From assembly GCA_009918425.1 (NCBI GenBank), contig RGEC01000009.1, forward strand, positions 1 to 22,873: a DNA stretch of 22,873 nucleotides, in the 5' to 3' direction. Each line of letters starts with the position of its first letter. Position 1 is the first letter of the stretch. Below are positions 15,692-22,757 of the stretch, piece by piece. Source of the stretch: Bacteroidota bacterium (GTDB lineage: Bacteria; Bacteroidota; Bacteroidia; NS11-12g; UBA955). A model generated the notes under the pieces. It saw only the letters and a list, made by a program, of their open reading frames with translations, did not search any database and was not told the DNA's origin. Position numbers and translations under genes: made by a program.

Positions 15692-16303
15692 TTGCTGCGC
15701 GTTGGCATCACCGGCGGAATTGGAAGTGGAAAAACCACTGTTTGCCGCGTGTTTGAAACGCTTGGGGTACCTGTGTATTATGCCGATACAGAGGCAAAAC
15801 GACTATATGCCGAAAACAAAGCACTGAAATCTGCGCTCCTTGATACCTATGGCCCCCAGGTTCTCGAAAACGGAGAAATCAACACCTTGTTTCTGCGGTC
15901 AGTGGCATTTGGAAGCAAGGATGATGCAGACAAACTCAACAACCTCGTGCATCCTTTCGTTTTTGAGCATTACGAAAACTGGTGCGCCAGCCATGAAGAC
16001 AGGGCTTATACACTTAAAGAAGCTGCTATTCTTTTTGAAAGTGGCAGTTTCAGACGCTTGCACAGGGTAGTAGGTGTTGTTTCACCACAAGAACTTAGAA
16101 TTGAACGGGTTATGAACCGCGACCATTGTACACGTGAAGAGGTTTTATTGAGAATCCAAAAACAGATGTCCCAAGGGGAATTGGCAACAAAATGCCACTA
16201 TCTCATTCACAATGACGAAAACCACAGCATCGTTGAGCAAGTGAGGGAGTTGCATAAATTTTTGCTCAGCGATTCACTGCAAACATGGCCCTTCATGACA
16301 TAA
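15692..16303 (+). CDS. coaE: Dephospho-CoA kinase
   Basis: Phosphorylates dephospho-CoA, the last step of coenzyme A synthesis. The P-loop GGIGSGKTT (residues 8-16) opens the protein, followed by VPVYYADTEAKRL (substrate-binding Asp), a VHPFVFEHYENW segment, and ERVMNRDHCTREEVLLRIQKQMSQ in two parts forming the lid and C-terminal helix. 203 residues, normal length. The start is TTG at 15692: no ATG or GTG lies between the yajC stop and the P-loop, and a CTG follows directly. This rare start in a tight 6-base gap suggests low or coupled translation. It ends at the terminator at 16302-16332. Confidence 0.93.
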   Translation: MLRVGITGGIGSGKTTVCRVFETLGVPVYYADTEAKRLYAENKALKSALLDTYGPQVLENGEINTLFLRSVAFGSKDDADKLNNLVHPFVFEHYENWCASHEDRAYTLKEAAILFESGSFRRLHRVVGVVSPQELRIERVMNRDHCTREEVLLRIQKQMSQGELATKCHYLIHNDENHSIVEQVRELHKFLLSDSLQTWPFMT

Positions 16304-16332
16304 AAAAACCCGCACACAATGCGGGTTTTTTT
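16302..16332. terminator. Strong bidirectional rho-independent terminator
   Basis: Hairpin with arms AACCCGCA (16307-16314) and TGCGGGTT (16320-16327) around a CACAA loop, flanked by a run of seven A on the left and eight T on the right. The symmetry lets it stop both the plus-strand nusB/yajC/coaE transcript (it begins within the coaE stop codon) and the minus-strand run ending at the lipoprotein (stop at 16351). Confidence 0.92.
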
Positions 16333-16350
16333 TACTATTGGTTGTTTGTG

Positions 16351-16893
16351 TTAATTGATGAAATATTTTACATCTTCAAATTTTCCATTGGTAATATTGA
16401 AGCCGGAACCACCGGTATTGGAAACCATGTTGAAATTAAAAGTGCCGGAGAATTTCTTGGTTGTGTTGTCCCATTTTGTGATGGTAAAAGTATAGCTGGT
16501 GGTATACATCAAAAAGGCCTGAAAAAGGGATGTTTCGTCAAACTTTGGCAGATAAAACATACCTCCTTCGGTTGATGTGGTTCCTGTGTAGGTTCCTGTT
16601 CTGCCGGGGGTAAGTGTCAGCTGGGCAAGCACAACCGATGTGTCTGAAAAATTGGTGGAAACAAATGTCATGGTGTCGCCCGACATATAAGCCTCACATC
16701 CTGGAAAACTATCCAACCCTGTGTATGTGCCTGTTTTTCCACTGGTCCATGCTTTGCCATTAACGCTGCAGGATGTTAGTCCGGCGTTTGCTGACGGGGT
16801 TGGTGTTGTGTTTTTGTCGTCCTCCTTTTTGCAGGATGTGGCCATCATGAGAGTTGTGGCTCCCATAAAAAATAGTTTGGTGATGTTTTTCAT
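16351..16893 (-). CDS. Lipoprotein, DUF6252-like
   Basis: A 180-residue lipoprotein with lipobox ATSC (Cys21) followed by KKEDDKN and a Thr/Pro linker. The globular part begins SCSVNGKAWTSG, contains FTITKWDNTTKKFSGTFNF and ends ITNGKFEDVKY, a pattern seen in DUF6252-type Bacteroidota lipoproteins; function unknown. It is 51 bases downstream of the enoyl-CoA hydratase stop and lacks a TAnnTTTG box, so it is probably read from the upstream promoter. The minus-strand run ends here at the shared terminator. Confidence 0.8.
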   Translation of the reverse strand: MKNITKLFFMGATTLMMATSCKKEDDKNTTPTPSANAGLTSCSVNGKAWTSGKTGTYTGLDSFPGCEAYMSGDTMTFVSTNFSDTSVVLAQLTLTPGRTGTYTGTTSTEGGMFYLPKFDETSLFQAFLMYTTSYTFTITKWDNTTKKFSGTFNFNMVSNTGGSGFNITNGKFEDVKYFIN

Positions 16894-16944
16894 ATACTGG
16901 TTTTTGTTTGTGATTAATACAATTGTTTTTCTTTATACCCCCAA

Positions 16945-17736
16945 TTATTTGCCTGAAAAATTGGGTTTTCTTTTGTTAAGAAAGGCGTCTGTACCTTCTT
17001 TAAAGTCTTCTGTGATAAAGGCTTCGCCGAATTCATAAATCTCTCGCTGCATGCCATTTACATTGGGGCGGAAGAAATCGTTTACACATTTGATGACCTT
17101 TCCAACAGCTACAGGGCTTTTAGTGGCAATTTTTGCCAAAATATCACGGCTTTTCGGTAGCAACTCATCAAGAGAAACAACATGGTTTACCAGCCCAAGC
17201 TGAAGCGCTGAATGGGCGTCAACACTATCGCCGGTAAGTAAAAGCTCTAGCGCTTTCCCTTTGCCCACAAGCTGAATCATGCGCTGGGTGCCCCCATATC
17301 CCGGAGGAACGCCGAGGTTAACTTCGGGTTGTCCGAATTTGGCATTTTCTGAGGCAATACGCATGTGGCAGGCCATAGCCAATTCACAGCCTCCCCCAAG
17401 GGCAAAACCATTTACAGCGGCAATTACCGGCTTTTCGCTGTTTTCTATGGTGTTCATCACATCGTGTCCATCAGCACTCATACGCGTTGCCTGATCCTCT
17501 GTAAAATGAGCAAACTCGCTGATGTCTGCACCCGCTGCAAACGCTTTGGTGCCTGAACCTGTCAAAATAACACCCTTAACCGTTTCATCTGTCTGAGCCG
17601 CAACTATAGCTGCTCGAATTTCCTGCAGGGTTTTAAGTGTAAGAGCATTGAGTTTTGTTTCCCTGTTAAGGGTAATGGTAAGAACACCTTCTTGTATCTC
17701 TGTAAGAATGTTCTCGTATGTAGCAATCGTGTCCAT
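16945..17736 (-). CDS. Enoyl-CoA hydratase/isomerase (crotonase family)
   Basis: Hydrates 2-enoyl-CoA thioesters, as in fatty-acid or amino-acid breakdown or short-chain acyl-CoA pathways. The 263-residue protein has the oxyanion-hole segment AFAAGADISEF (residues 65-75), NGFALGGGCELAMAC (Glu118) and FGQPEVNLGVPPGYGGTQR (Glu138). Glu118 and Glu138 are the two catalytic glutamates of true hydratases, so hydratase activity is likely. The C-terminal EAFITEDFKEGTDAFLNKRKP is typical. It starts 6 bases after the B12-binding subunit gene, suggesting a shared acyl-CoA pathway; the substrate is not known. Confidence 0.93.
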   Translation of the reverse strand: MDTIATYENILTEIQEGVLTITLNRETKLNALTLKTLQEIRAAIVAAQTDETVKGVILTGSGTKAFAAGADISEFAHFTEDQATRMSADGHDVMNTIENSEKPVIAAVNGFALGGGCELAMACHMRIASENAKFGQPEVNLGVPPGYGGTQRMIQLVGKGKALELLLTGDSVDAHSALQLGLVNHVVSLDELLPKSRDILAKIATKSPVAVGKVIKCVNDFFRPNVNGMQREIYEFGEAFITEDFKEGTDAFLNKRKPNFSGK

Positions 17737-17742
17737 GAAAGG

Positions 17743-18165
17743 TTAAAAAGGTCTGTTTTGTTTTACCCACTGCGTGATATAATCGACAATAGCGGCCATT
17801 TCGGTTCCCGGCGGAAACAGTTTGGCCACGCCCAGTTTGTTCAGGTCTTCGGCATCTTTATCCGGTATGATTCCGCCGCCTGTCAGTAATACGTCGTTCA
17901 TGCCTGCCTGTTTCATCAGTTCAAGCACTTTTGGAAAAACGGTATTGTGCGCCCCGGAGAGAATACTGATGCCTATGGCATCCACATCTTCCTGAAGGGC
18001 TGCCTGAACCACCATTTCAGGGGTTTGCCGAAGGCCGGTATAAATCACCTCCATGCCTGCATCCCTGAGTGCGGAGGCTATCACCTTGGCGCCCCGGTCA
18101 TGGCCGTCAAGGCCTACTTTGGCTACCAGCACCCTAATGGGTCTTTTGGAGGTGTTTGGGTTCAT
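17743..18165 (-). CDS. Stand-alone cobalamin-binding domain of a methylmalonyl-CoA mutase-type enzyme
   Basis: A 140-residue protein corresponding to the small C-terminal domain or separate small subunit of acyl-CoA mutases. The B12 motif DGHDRG (residues 20-25, His22 the lower cobalt ligand) is present together with SILSGAH (67-73) and LLTGGGIIP (93-101), i.e. the DxHxxG-SxL-GG signature. The large substrate-binding subunit is not in the window, so the protein must pair with one encoded elsewhere. It is 6 bases upstream of the enoyl-CoA hydratase gene. A near-match -7 box (GAACTTTG, 18174-18181) lies 8 bases before the ATG, in the 27-base gap after DUF2461. Confidence 0.92.
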   Translation of the reverse strand: MNPNTSKRPIRVLVAKVGLDGHDRGAKVIASALRDAGMEVIYTGLRQTPEMVVQAALQEDVDAIGISILSGAHNTVFPKVLELMKQAGMNDVLLTGGGIIPDKDAEDLNKLGVAKLFPPGTEMAAIVDYITQWVKQNRPF

Positions 18166-18173
18166 TTGTGTTG

Positions 18174-18181
18174 CAAAGTTC
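18174..18181 (-). promoter_or_regulatory. Possible -7 box GAACTTTG before the B12-subunit gene
   Basis: Seven of eight bases match TAnnTTTG (first T is G). It is 8 bases before the ATG at 18165, a spacing like that of the other boxes here. No -33 TTG at normal distance. It may give the B12-subunit/hydratase pair its own promoter. Confidence 0.35.
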
Positions 18182-18192
18182 GTTAATATCTC

Positions 18193-18876
18193 TCAATCCT
18201 GAACATGGGTTGCGTCAGAAAGAAATTTTGTCAGTTTTTGGGCTTTATTCCACAAATTCATCAGTACAACAACAGGGTCTTGCTCAATAAAAACTTCAGG
18301 CTCCATAAGATGCTGTATATAAAACTGGGTGTTGTAAACGGCGGCGGGCAGGTTTTTCTGAGCAGTGAGTTCTGCGGGAATTCTTTTTTGCTTTTCTCCC
18401 AAAACATCACCAAAAGTAGATTTAAAGGCACTTTCCCGGGTTATTTCATCCCATGTATTTGGGTTTTTGGCTATATGCCTGCGAATTTGCATAAGCTGTT
18501 CTTTGTTGGGCATATAAAAACCCGCGTAAAAAGCGCACTGTTCGGGCCCGGCTTCAAAGTAAAACCCATCTGGTCCCAGTGATTTTTTTCCTACAGGCGA
18601 AATTATCGCGCTGCGATTGAGTTTGTATGGTGTTTTGTCTTTGGAAAAACGAATGTCCCGGTTTATCCGAAAAATACAATCGCCCGGGCGAACTGTAACC
18701 TCTGCTTTTTGCTGTCCGGCAAACGCCTTTAGAAGCTCTCCTACCAAGTCTTCAAAGGGTTTTTTAACATCCCGCTCATACCGTGCCCTATTTTCATCAA
18801 ACCACCCTTTTTGGTTATGGGTGGAAAGCTCAATGAAAAATTCAAAAAAATCGGGTTTTAAGCTGCGCTCAGACAT
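18193..18876 (-). CDS. DUF2461 (TIGR02453) family protein
   Basis: About 227 residues, starting MSERSLKPDFFEFFIELSTH. The family pattern is visible: HNQKGWFDENRARYERDVKKPF, GDCIFRINRDIRFSKDKTPYK, GPDGFYFEAGPEQCAFYAGFY (each given as a separate segment) and a C-terminal helical part. The biochemical function is unknown. ATG 18876 is preferred over ATG 18900 because it matches the family N-terminus and leaves only an 8-base overlap with the comB stop (ATGTCTGA), a coupling geometry also seen at folK/WbqC. Confidence 0.88.
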   Translation of the reverse strand: MSERSLKPDFFEFFIELSTHNQKGWFDENRARYERDVKKPFEDLVGELLKAFAGQQKAEVTVRPGDCIFRINRDIRFSKDKTPYKLNRSAIISPVGKKSLGPDGFYFEAGPEQCAFYAGFYMPNKEQLMQIRRHIAKNPNTWDEITRESAFKSTFGDVLGEKQKRIPAELTAQKNLPAAVYNTQFYIQHLMEPEVFIEQDPVVVLMNLWNKAQKLTKFLSDATHVQD

Positions 18877-19588
18877 GGTTTTGGTTTTGTATACTGCCAT
18901 TCCTAAACACCGGCAACACGTTCAGCGTGTTTGTTTTCAAACAAGCCTCCAGGTCTGTTTCTATATGCAGGCTCTTAAAACGATTTACGTGACTGGCTTT
19001 TTGCAAATATTCAGTCAGGTCTGTTTCCGCTTTTTGATACAGGTCTATGGCAGCCAGTGTGGCATCATCGGAGATGGTAAAAGATTCCGCTAGACGGTTA
19101 GCCACAGCACCTGCAAAAACCGTGTCCTCCAGATTAAATTTATCTTTCCATCCGGCACAGAACAAAAGTATGTCGCTGTTGTCGTTGCGTAAGTACTCGG
19201 TTAAGGTTTTTAGGTTGAGAAACGATCCGACAAAAATATTTTTTGCGGCACCGCTCATTTGAAGGGCACGGGTGCCGTTGGTTGTGGTTAAAGCAATTTT
19301 CTGGCCTGACACCCTTTCTTGGGTGTAATCCTGTGGGGAATTTCCCAGGTCAAATCCTTCAACGGTTTCACCATGCCTTTCGGCGGCCGCAACCCATCCC
19401 ATCTGTTGCATAGCTGCTGCGTCTTCCGGTTTTGCCACGGGTAAAATTTCTTTGGCTCCGTTGGCAAACGCCACACATATAGTGGTTGTAGCCCGCAAAA
19501 TATCAATAACCACAACATTTTTATGCTCCAAACCACCCTCGTAAAGGTGAAAAAGTGCTGGGCTTATTATCGTTTCAATGGTTGGCAT
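18869..19588 (-). CDS. comB: 2-phosphosulfolactate phosphatase family protein
   Basis: ComB removes phosphate from 2-phosphosulfolactate. The 239-residue product shows VVVIDILRATTTI (residues 25-37, Asp29), GNSPQDYTQERV, IALTTTNGTRAL and LLFCAGWKDKFNLEDTVFAG, the characteristic blocks. ATG 19588 is chosen: the family N-terminus MPTIETIISPALF begins there and the ATG shares one base with the pth stop (TAATG). The frame is open further up to 19708, but that part is pth read in another frame. In archaea ComB serves coenzyme M synthesis; in bacteria without it the role may be sulfolactate or another sulfonate. No ComA homologue is in the window. Confidence 0.9.
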   Translation of the reverse strand: MPTIETIISPALFHLYEGGLEHKNVVVIDILRATTTICVAFANGAKEILPVAKPEDAAAMQQMGWVAAAERHGETVEGFDLGNSPQDYTQERVSGQKIALTTTNGTRALQMSGAAKNIFVGSFLNLKTLTEYLRNDNSDILLFCAGWKDKFNLEDTVFAGAVANRLAESFTISDDATLAAIDLYQKAETDLTEYLQKASHVNRFKSLHIETDLEACLKTNTLNVLPVFRNGSIQNQNHV

Positions 19589-19941
19589 TATCCGGCTGCA
19601 TTGATGCGAGACATAGCAATATTTTGCGGCTGGGTTATATACAAAAGTAAGGCGTCGGCCGCTTTGGTGGTGGAGGCCTGTATAATTTCCTGTTCCTCCG
19701 AATTCCATTTACCCAGCACAAAGTCTGATTGGCGGCCTTTGGGAAACCCATTGCCAATCCCAAAACGGAGCCGTGCATAGTTTGTGGTGCCAAGCGTTTC
19801 ATTGATGCTTTTTAATCCATTATGCCCGCCGTCACTTCCATTCAGCCGCAGGCGCAGTTTGCCTGCCGGCAGCGCAAGGTCATCAAGCAAAACCAAGAGT
19901 TGGGATATTGGTAATTTTTCTGACTGTAACCAGTATGAAAC
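19588..19941 (-). pseudogene. pth: Peptidyl-tRNA hydrolase, 5'-truncated
   Basis: Pth recycles peptidyl-tRNA and is normally essential. Only the C-terminal 117 residues remain: VSYWLQSEKLP, QLLVLLDDLALPAGKLRL, GSDGGHNGLKSI, YARLRFGIGNGFP and DFVLGKWNSEE. By alignment to E. coli Pth (194 residues) the fragment starts near residue 74. It retains counterparts of Asp93 (LLDD) and Asn114 (GGHNG) but lacks Asn10, the catalytic His20 and Asn68. Upstream of 19941 the same frame reads non-Pth sequence, because the DNA is the 3' end of the L,D-transpeptidase gene in another frame. A TTG at 19896 could start a 102-residue product, but it would be inactive. The stop overlaps the comB start by one base. 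Confidence 0.88.
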
Positions 19942-20705
19942 TGGGGAAATACAATATTGTATTTGCCTTGTTGGTCCACCCAGTATCCGGGTGCGATTTT
20001 TTTGTCCCGGAAAAAGGCATATGCTTCTTCAAGATTTTCCCAAAACTTAATGAGCTGGGGTTTGTGTCCGTAAGTGGTTTTTAGGTGAGCCCAGTTTTTG
20101 TTGTTGAAGTTACAGGGAAAAATATCAATGGGTATTTTGGCTTTGGATCCCTGATAGTTTTGCGAAAGAATGGTCACCCAATAAATTTCGTCAATGAGGC
20201 TGTCTGTCATTGGCAAACAACCCACACTGGCACATCCTCCGTGAATATAAATCTCGTTTCCGGGATTGTTTTTATCCGCAAAAACCAGGTCGCTTTCGTT
20301 GGGATAAGCCACTTTCATACTGAGTCGGTAATTGCTGTGGGGGTTGAATTTTTCTATGTAATATAACCCTTCAGGAACCTGCAAATCGCCAAATCTTCGT
20401 TTTGGCCCCAAGTCACCACTGCTTTGGCAGATGGAGTAGGTTTTTATTTTTTTATAATTTCGGCTGCTGCTGTCTGTAGCCCAAAGCTCCAGCTGGTCTT
20501 CCATTTTAAAGGCTCGCCAGTAGATATATTTTGGGGTTTCAGATAGGCCGCTATCGCGAAACATTTTATGAATACGGGCTTCTGTTCGGGCTTTTGCAAC
20601 ACGAACCCTTTCAAAATTCAGTTGCTGTTCTGCAACCGATTGTGCCTGAAGGTTTCCGGCGCATAAAAGCGCCATAAGACCTGCTAAACCTGTTGATTTT
20701 CGCAT
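19842..20705 (-). CDS. L,D-transpeptidase family protein (YkuD domain, YafK-like) with a foreign C-terminal tail
   Basis: YkuD enzymes make or cut bonds to meso-diaminopimelate in peptidoglycan. The protein has signal peptide MRKSTGLAGLMALLCAGNLQAQ, LELWATDSSSRNYKKIKTY, GDLQVPEGLYYIEKFNP, and the catalytic block EIYIHGGCASVGCLPMTD (His155, Cys163), followed by FWENLEEAYAFF as in YafK/DpaA-type proteins. Family-like sequence ends at about residue 255 (GKYNIVFPQ). The final 32 residues (HTGYSQKNYQYPNSW to NCACG) are pth DNA read out of frame and end at a chance TGA at 19842. The catalytic domain is complete, so activity may survive. It has its own -7 box at 20714-20721. Confidence 0.88.
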   Translation of the reverse strand: MRKSTGLAGLMALLCAGNLQAQSVAEQQLNFERVRVAKARTEARIHKMFRDSGLSETPKYIYWRAFKMEDQLELWATDSSSRNYKKIKTYSICQSSGDLGPKRRFGDLQVPEGLYYIEKFNPHSNYRLSMKVAYPNESDLVFADKNNPGNEIYIHGGCASVGCLPMTDSLIDEIYWVTILSQNYQGSKAKIPIDIFPCNFNNKNWAHLKTTYGHKPQLIKFWENLEEAYAFFRDKKIAPGYWVDQQGKYNIVFPQFHTGYSQKNYQYPNSWFCLMTLRCRQANCACG

Positions 20706-20713
20706 GTTGATTG

Positions 20714-20721
20714 CAAATTTA
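20714..20721 (-). promoter_or_regulatory. -7 box TAAATTTG for the L,D-transpeptidase gene
   Basis: Read on the minus strand, full match to TAnnTTTG, 8 bases before the ATG at 20705. It overlaps the TAA stop codon of the upstream permease gene (20719-20721). No -33 TTG at standard spacing was found. Confidence 0.6.
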
Positions 20722-21912
20722 CAAGGATTGCACAGATTTCAGCGCAGGATATATTGCACTGCTTATCCCCAAAAACCCACAAAGACCTAAAATAAAAATA
20801 AAATCTGAGGCTTTCAGTGCTACAGGGTAAACCGCAGCAATGCTGCTTTGGGTTGTTATAATCCCGAATTTTTGCTGAATCAAAACCATAATTACACCAA
20901 GCAACAATCCGGCAAATGTGCCGGCCATGGCCACCAGCAGGCCTTCTTTGAAAAACACGGCCCGTATGCTTTTAAGGCGCATGCCAATGTGACTGAGGAG
21001 TTTTATGTCCTCCTTTTTTTCAAGAACCAGCATACTCAAAGACCCCAGCAAATTGAAACTAATCAGCAATAAAACAAAAGCCATTAATGAAAAAGAAACC
21101 CATTTTTCGGTGTTAAACATTTTATACACCGCCCTGTTTTGTTCATATCGATCCAGAACAATCATTTCAGATCCTGCAATTTTTTGAACTTCCTTTTTTA
21201 TTTGGCTTATATCTGCTCCATTCCGTACTTTAATTTCGATAGCACTGGCTTCACCATCCCTTTCAAAAAGCTCCTGCGCAAATTTTATTGGCACTGTCAG
21301 TAGTTTGTTGTCTTGCTCTTCGCCTGCCCTAATTACAGCCGAAACAGCAATATTGTCTTCGTTCATCTCCATTTGGGCTATGCCCACGCTTTCCCTGCGG
21401 GGGGCCATGATGGTTACGGCGCTATTGCTGTTATTTAACGCAAGTTTGTATACCAAACCTTCTGCCAGCCAAGCAAATGGGATTCCTTTGTTGTTTTCAA
21501 ACAACGGGGTCCCGGCAATGAGCAATGAATCTGTTTTTACCACAGCCGGCCATGTTTTTTCAACTCCTTTTACGGTTGCTACAACCTGGTTGTCGCCATA
21601 TTGAACAATTGCGTTTTCTTCCAAAACCAATGCGGTTTTTTCCACCCCGGTTATACCGGCAATGGTTTTCATTTTTTTGTTGTCAATGCTAAAAACCTTA
21701 CCGGATGTGGGCTGTGCTTTTAGGTCGGGGTAATAGTTTTCATAAGTCTTAAAAATGATTCGTTCAAAACCGTTCAACGCGCTCAATAAAACCAGCAGCG
21801 CAAAGGACCCCACAGCATAGCCCAATACCGAAATGCCCGAAATAATATTAACCGCGGAAGTGTTTTTTCCGGAAAAAAAATAACGGCGCGCTATAAACCG
21901 TGATACATTCAA
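20719..21912 (-). CDS. ABC transporter permease, FtsX/LolC-LolE type
   Basis: A 397-residue permease with the MacB/LolE layout: N-terminal IARRYFFSGKNTSAVNIISGISVLGYAVGSFALLVLLSALNG in separate segments (first helix about residues 20-45), a large periplasmic domain (about 50-270), then three helices near 275-297, 325-348 and 370-390. The LEKKEDIKLLSHIGMR segment between helices 2 and 3 is the cytoplasmic coupling region typical of FtsX permeases. Lipoprotein release or another envelope role is plausible. No ATPase partner is in the window. It starts 9 bases after rbfA, a pairing I recognise from other Bacteroidota. Confidence 0.88.
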   Translation of the reverse strand: MNVSRFIARRYFFSGKNTSAVNIISGISVLGYAVGSFALLVLLSALNGFERIIFKTYENYYPDLKAQPTSGKVFSIDNKKMKTIAGITGVEKTALVLEENAIVQYGDNQVVATVKGVEKTWPAVVKTDSLLIAGTPLFENNKGIPFAWLAEGLVYKLALNNSNSAVTIMAPRRESVGIAQMEMNEDNIAVSAVIRAGEEQDNKLLTVPIKFAQELFERDGEASAIEIKVRNGADISQIKKEVQKIAGSEMIVLDRYEQNRAVYKMFNTEKWVSFSLMAFVLLLISFNLLGSLSMLVLEKKEDIKLLSHIGMRLKSIRAVFFKEGLLVAMAGTFAGLLLGVIMVLIQQKFGIITTQSSIAAVYPVALKASDFIFILGLCGFLGISSAIYPALKSVQSL

Positions 21913-21921
21913 CGGATGAAT

Positions 21922-22266
21922 TTAGTTTTTCTTAATGGAATCCAGCAGTTGGTCTATTTTGGCTGCATATTCCTGGGTTTCATCCTCATAAAACCGCAGT
22001 TCGGGTACCTTTTTTACCTGGTTTTTTACTTTTTTCGCTATTTCCATGCGTATCTCTCGGGCGTTGAGCTCAATAGCTTCGAGAACTTTGGGTTTTTGTG
22101 GGGTGTTAAACAAGCTCAGGTATACTTTGGCTGAGGACAAGTCGGGGCTAACAGTAACGGCGGAAATGGTCACAAACTGCCCGGCAACCCAGTCTTTGTG
22201 CTGAAGAAATATATCGCCCAGGTCCTTCTGGAGTTGTTTTGCAAATTTTTCCTGTCTGAGTCCCAT
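21922..22266 (-). CDS. rbfA: 30S ribosome-binding factor A
   Basis: Single-KH-domain factor needed for late 30S maturation and cold adaptation, interacting with the 5' end of 16S rRNA. The 114-residue product begins GLRQEKFAKQLQKDLGDIFLQ, then VTISAVTVSPDLSSAKVYLSLF and REIRMEIAKKVKNQVKKVPELRFYEDE in two segments, all typical. The ATG at 22266 lies 4 bases after a perfect -7 box. Another 30S maturation gene, era, is in the same window. The downstream permease starts 9 bases later. Confidence 0.94.
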   Translation of the reverse strand: MGLRQEKFAKQLQKDLGDIFLQHKDWVAGQFVTISAVTVSPDLSSAKVYLSLFNTPQKPKVLEAIELNAREIRMEIAKKVKNQVKKVPELRFYEDETQEYAAKIDQLLDSIKKN

Positions 22267-22270
22267 AATG

Positions 22271-22278
22271 CAAAGTTA
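22271..22278 (-). promoter_or_regulatory. -7 box TAACTTTG before rbfA
   Basis: Read on the minus strand, full match to TAnnTTTG followed by CATT and the ATG at 22266, i.e. a 4-base spacing. A leaderless or near-leaderless transcript is predicted. No clear -33 TTG. Confidence 0.6.
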
Positions 22279-22324
22279 CGGACTATCATAAATTCGCCAC
22301 CCGGTGTTTATAAGAAAACTGTAT

Positions 22325-22753
22325 TTACTGTGTTTTTTGAAAATACGCAATTGCCAGCTCATAACTTTTCATTCCCAAACCACTGATTACACCCAGGCAT
22401 TTTCCCAGCAACAGGTCCGTATGCCGTTCGGGTTCGCGGGATAGTGGGTTGCTCATGTGCACAGCAATTACCGGTGTGGAAATGCCTGCAACAGCATCGG
22501 CAATAGCAATGCTTGTATGTGTGTAGGCTCCGGCATTTAGCACTATCCCTGCACAGTTTGTGTCTTGTGCGGCTATGTGCAGCATGTTAATGATTTCTCC
22601 TTCCACATTGGATTGATAATACGTTATTTCAATGTTTGAGAATTGGGCTTGAATGTTGGGCAGCCATGTATCAAAGGTTTCCGTTCCGTATATATGGGGC
22701 TCACGGGTGCCGGTAAGGTTTAGGTTAGGCCCATTGATAACGAAAATCTTCAT
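22325..22753 (-). CDS. aroQ: 3-dehydroquinate dehydratase, type II
   Basis: Third step of the shikimate pathway. The 142-residue product has the full type II signature: INGPNLNLTGTREPHIYG (residues 6-23, Arg17 and catalytic Tyr22), LNAGAYTHTSIAI (72-84, Asn73, His79), VHMSNPLSREPERHTD (98-113, His99, Arg106, Arg110). The usual RHxS is RHTD here. Normal length. ATG 22753 lies 4 bases after a -7 box. A 58-base gap separates its stop from the rbfA start. Confidence 0.96.
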   Translation of the reverse strand: MKIFVINGPNLNLTGTREPHIYGTETFDTWLPNIQAQFSNIEITYYQSNVEGEIINMLHIAAQDTNCAGIVLNAGAYTHTSIAIADAVAGISTPVIAVHMSNPLSREPERHTDLLLGKCLGVISGLGMKSYELAIAYFQKTQ

Positions 22754-22757
22754 GTTG

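Noticed and set aside
19589..19708. Upstream extension of comB to 19708
   Set aside because: These 40 residues are pth read in another frame. The ComB family N-terminus starts at MPTIETI, coupled to the pth stop by TAATG.
19842..19941. A single frameshift as the cause of the pth/L,D-transpeptidase join
   Set aside because: A frameshift would leave the Pth N-terminus readable in one of the frames upstream. No frame upstream of 19941 reads as Pth; the sequence there is transpeptidase, so DNA is missing rather than shifted.
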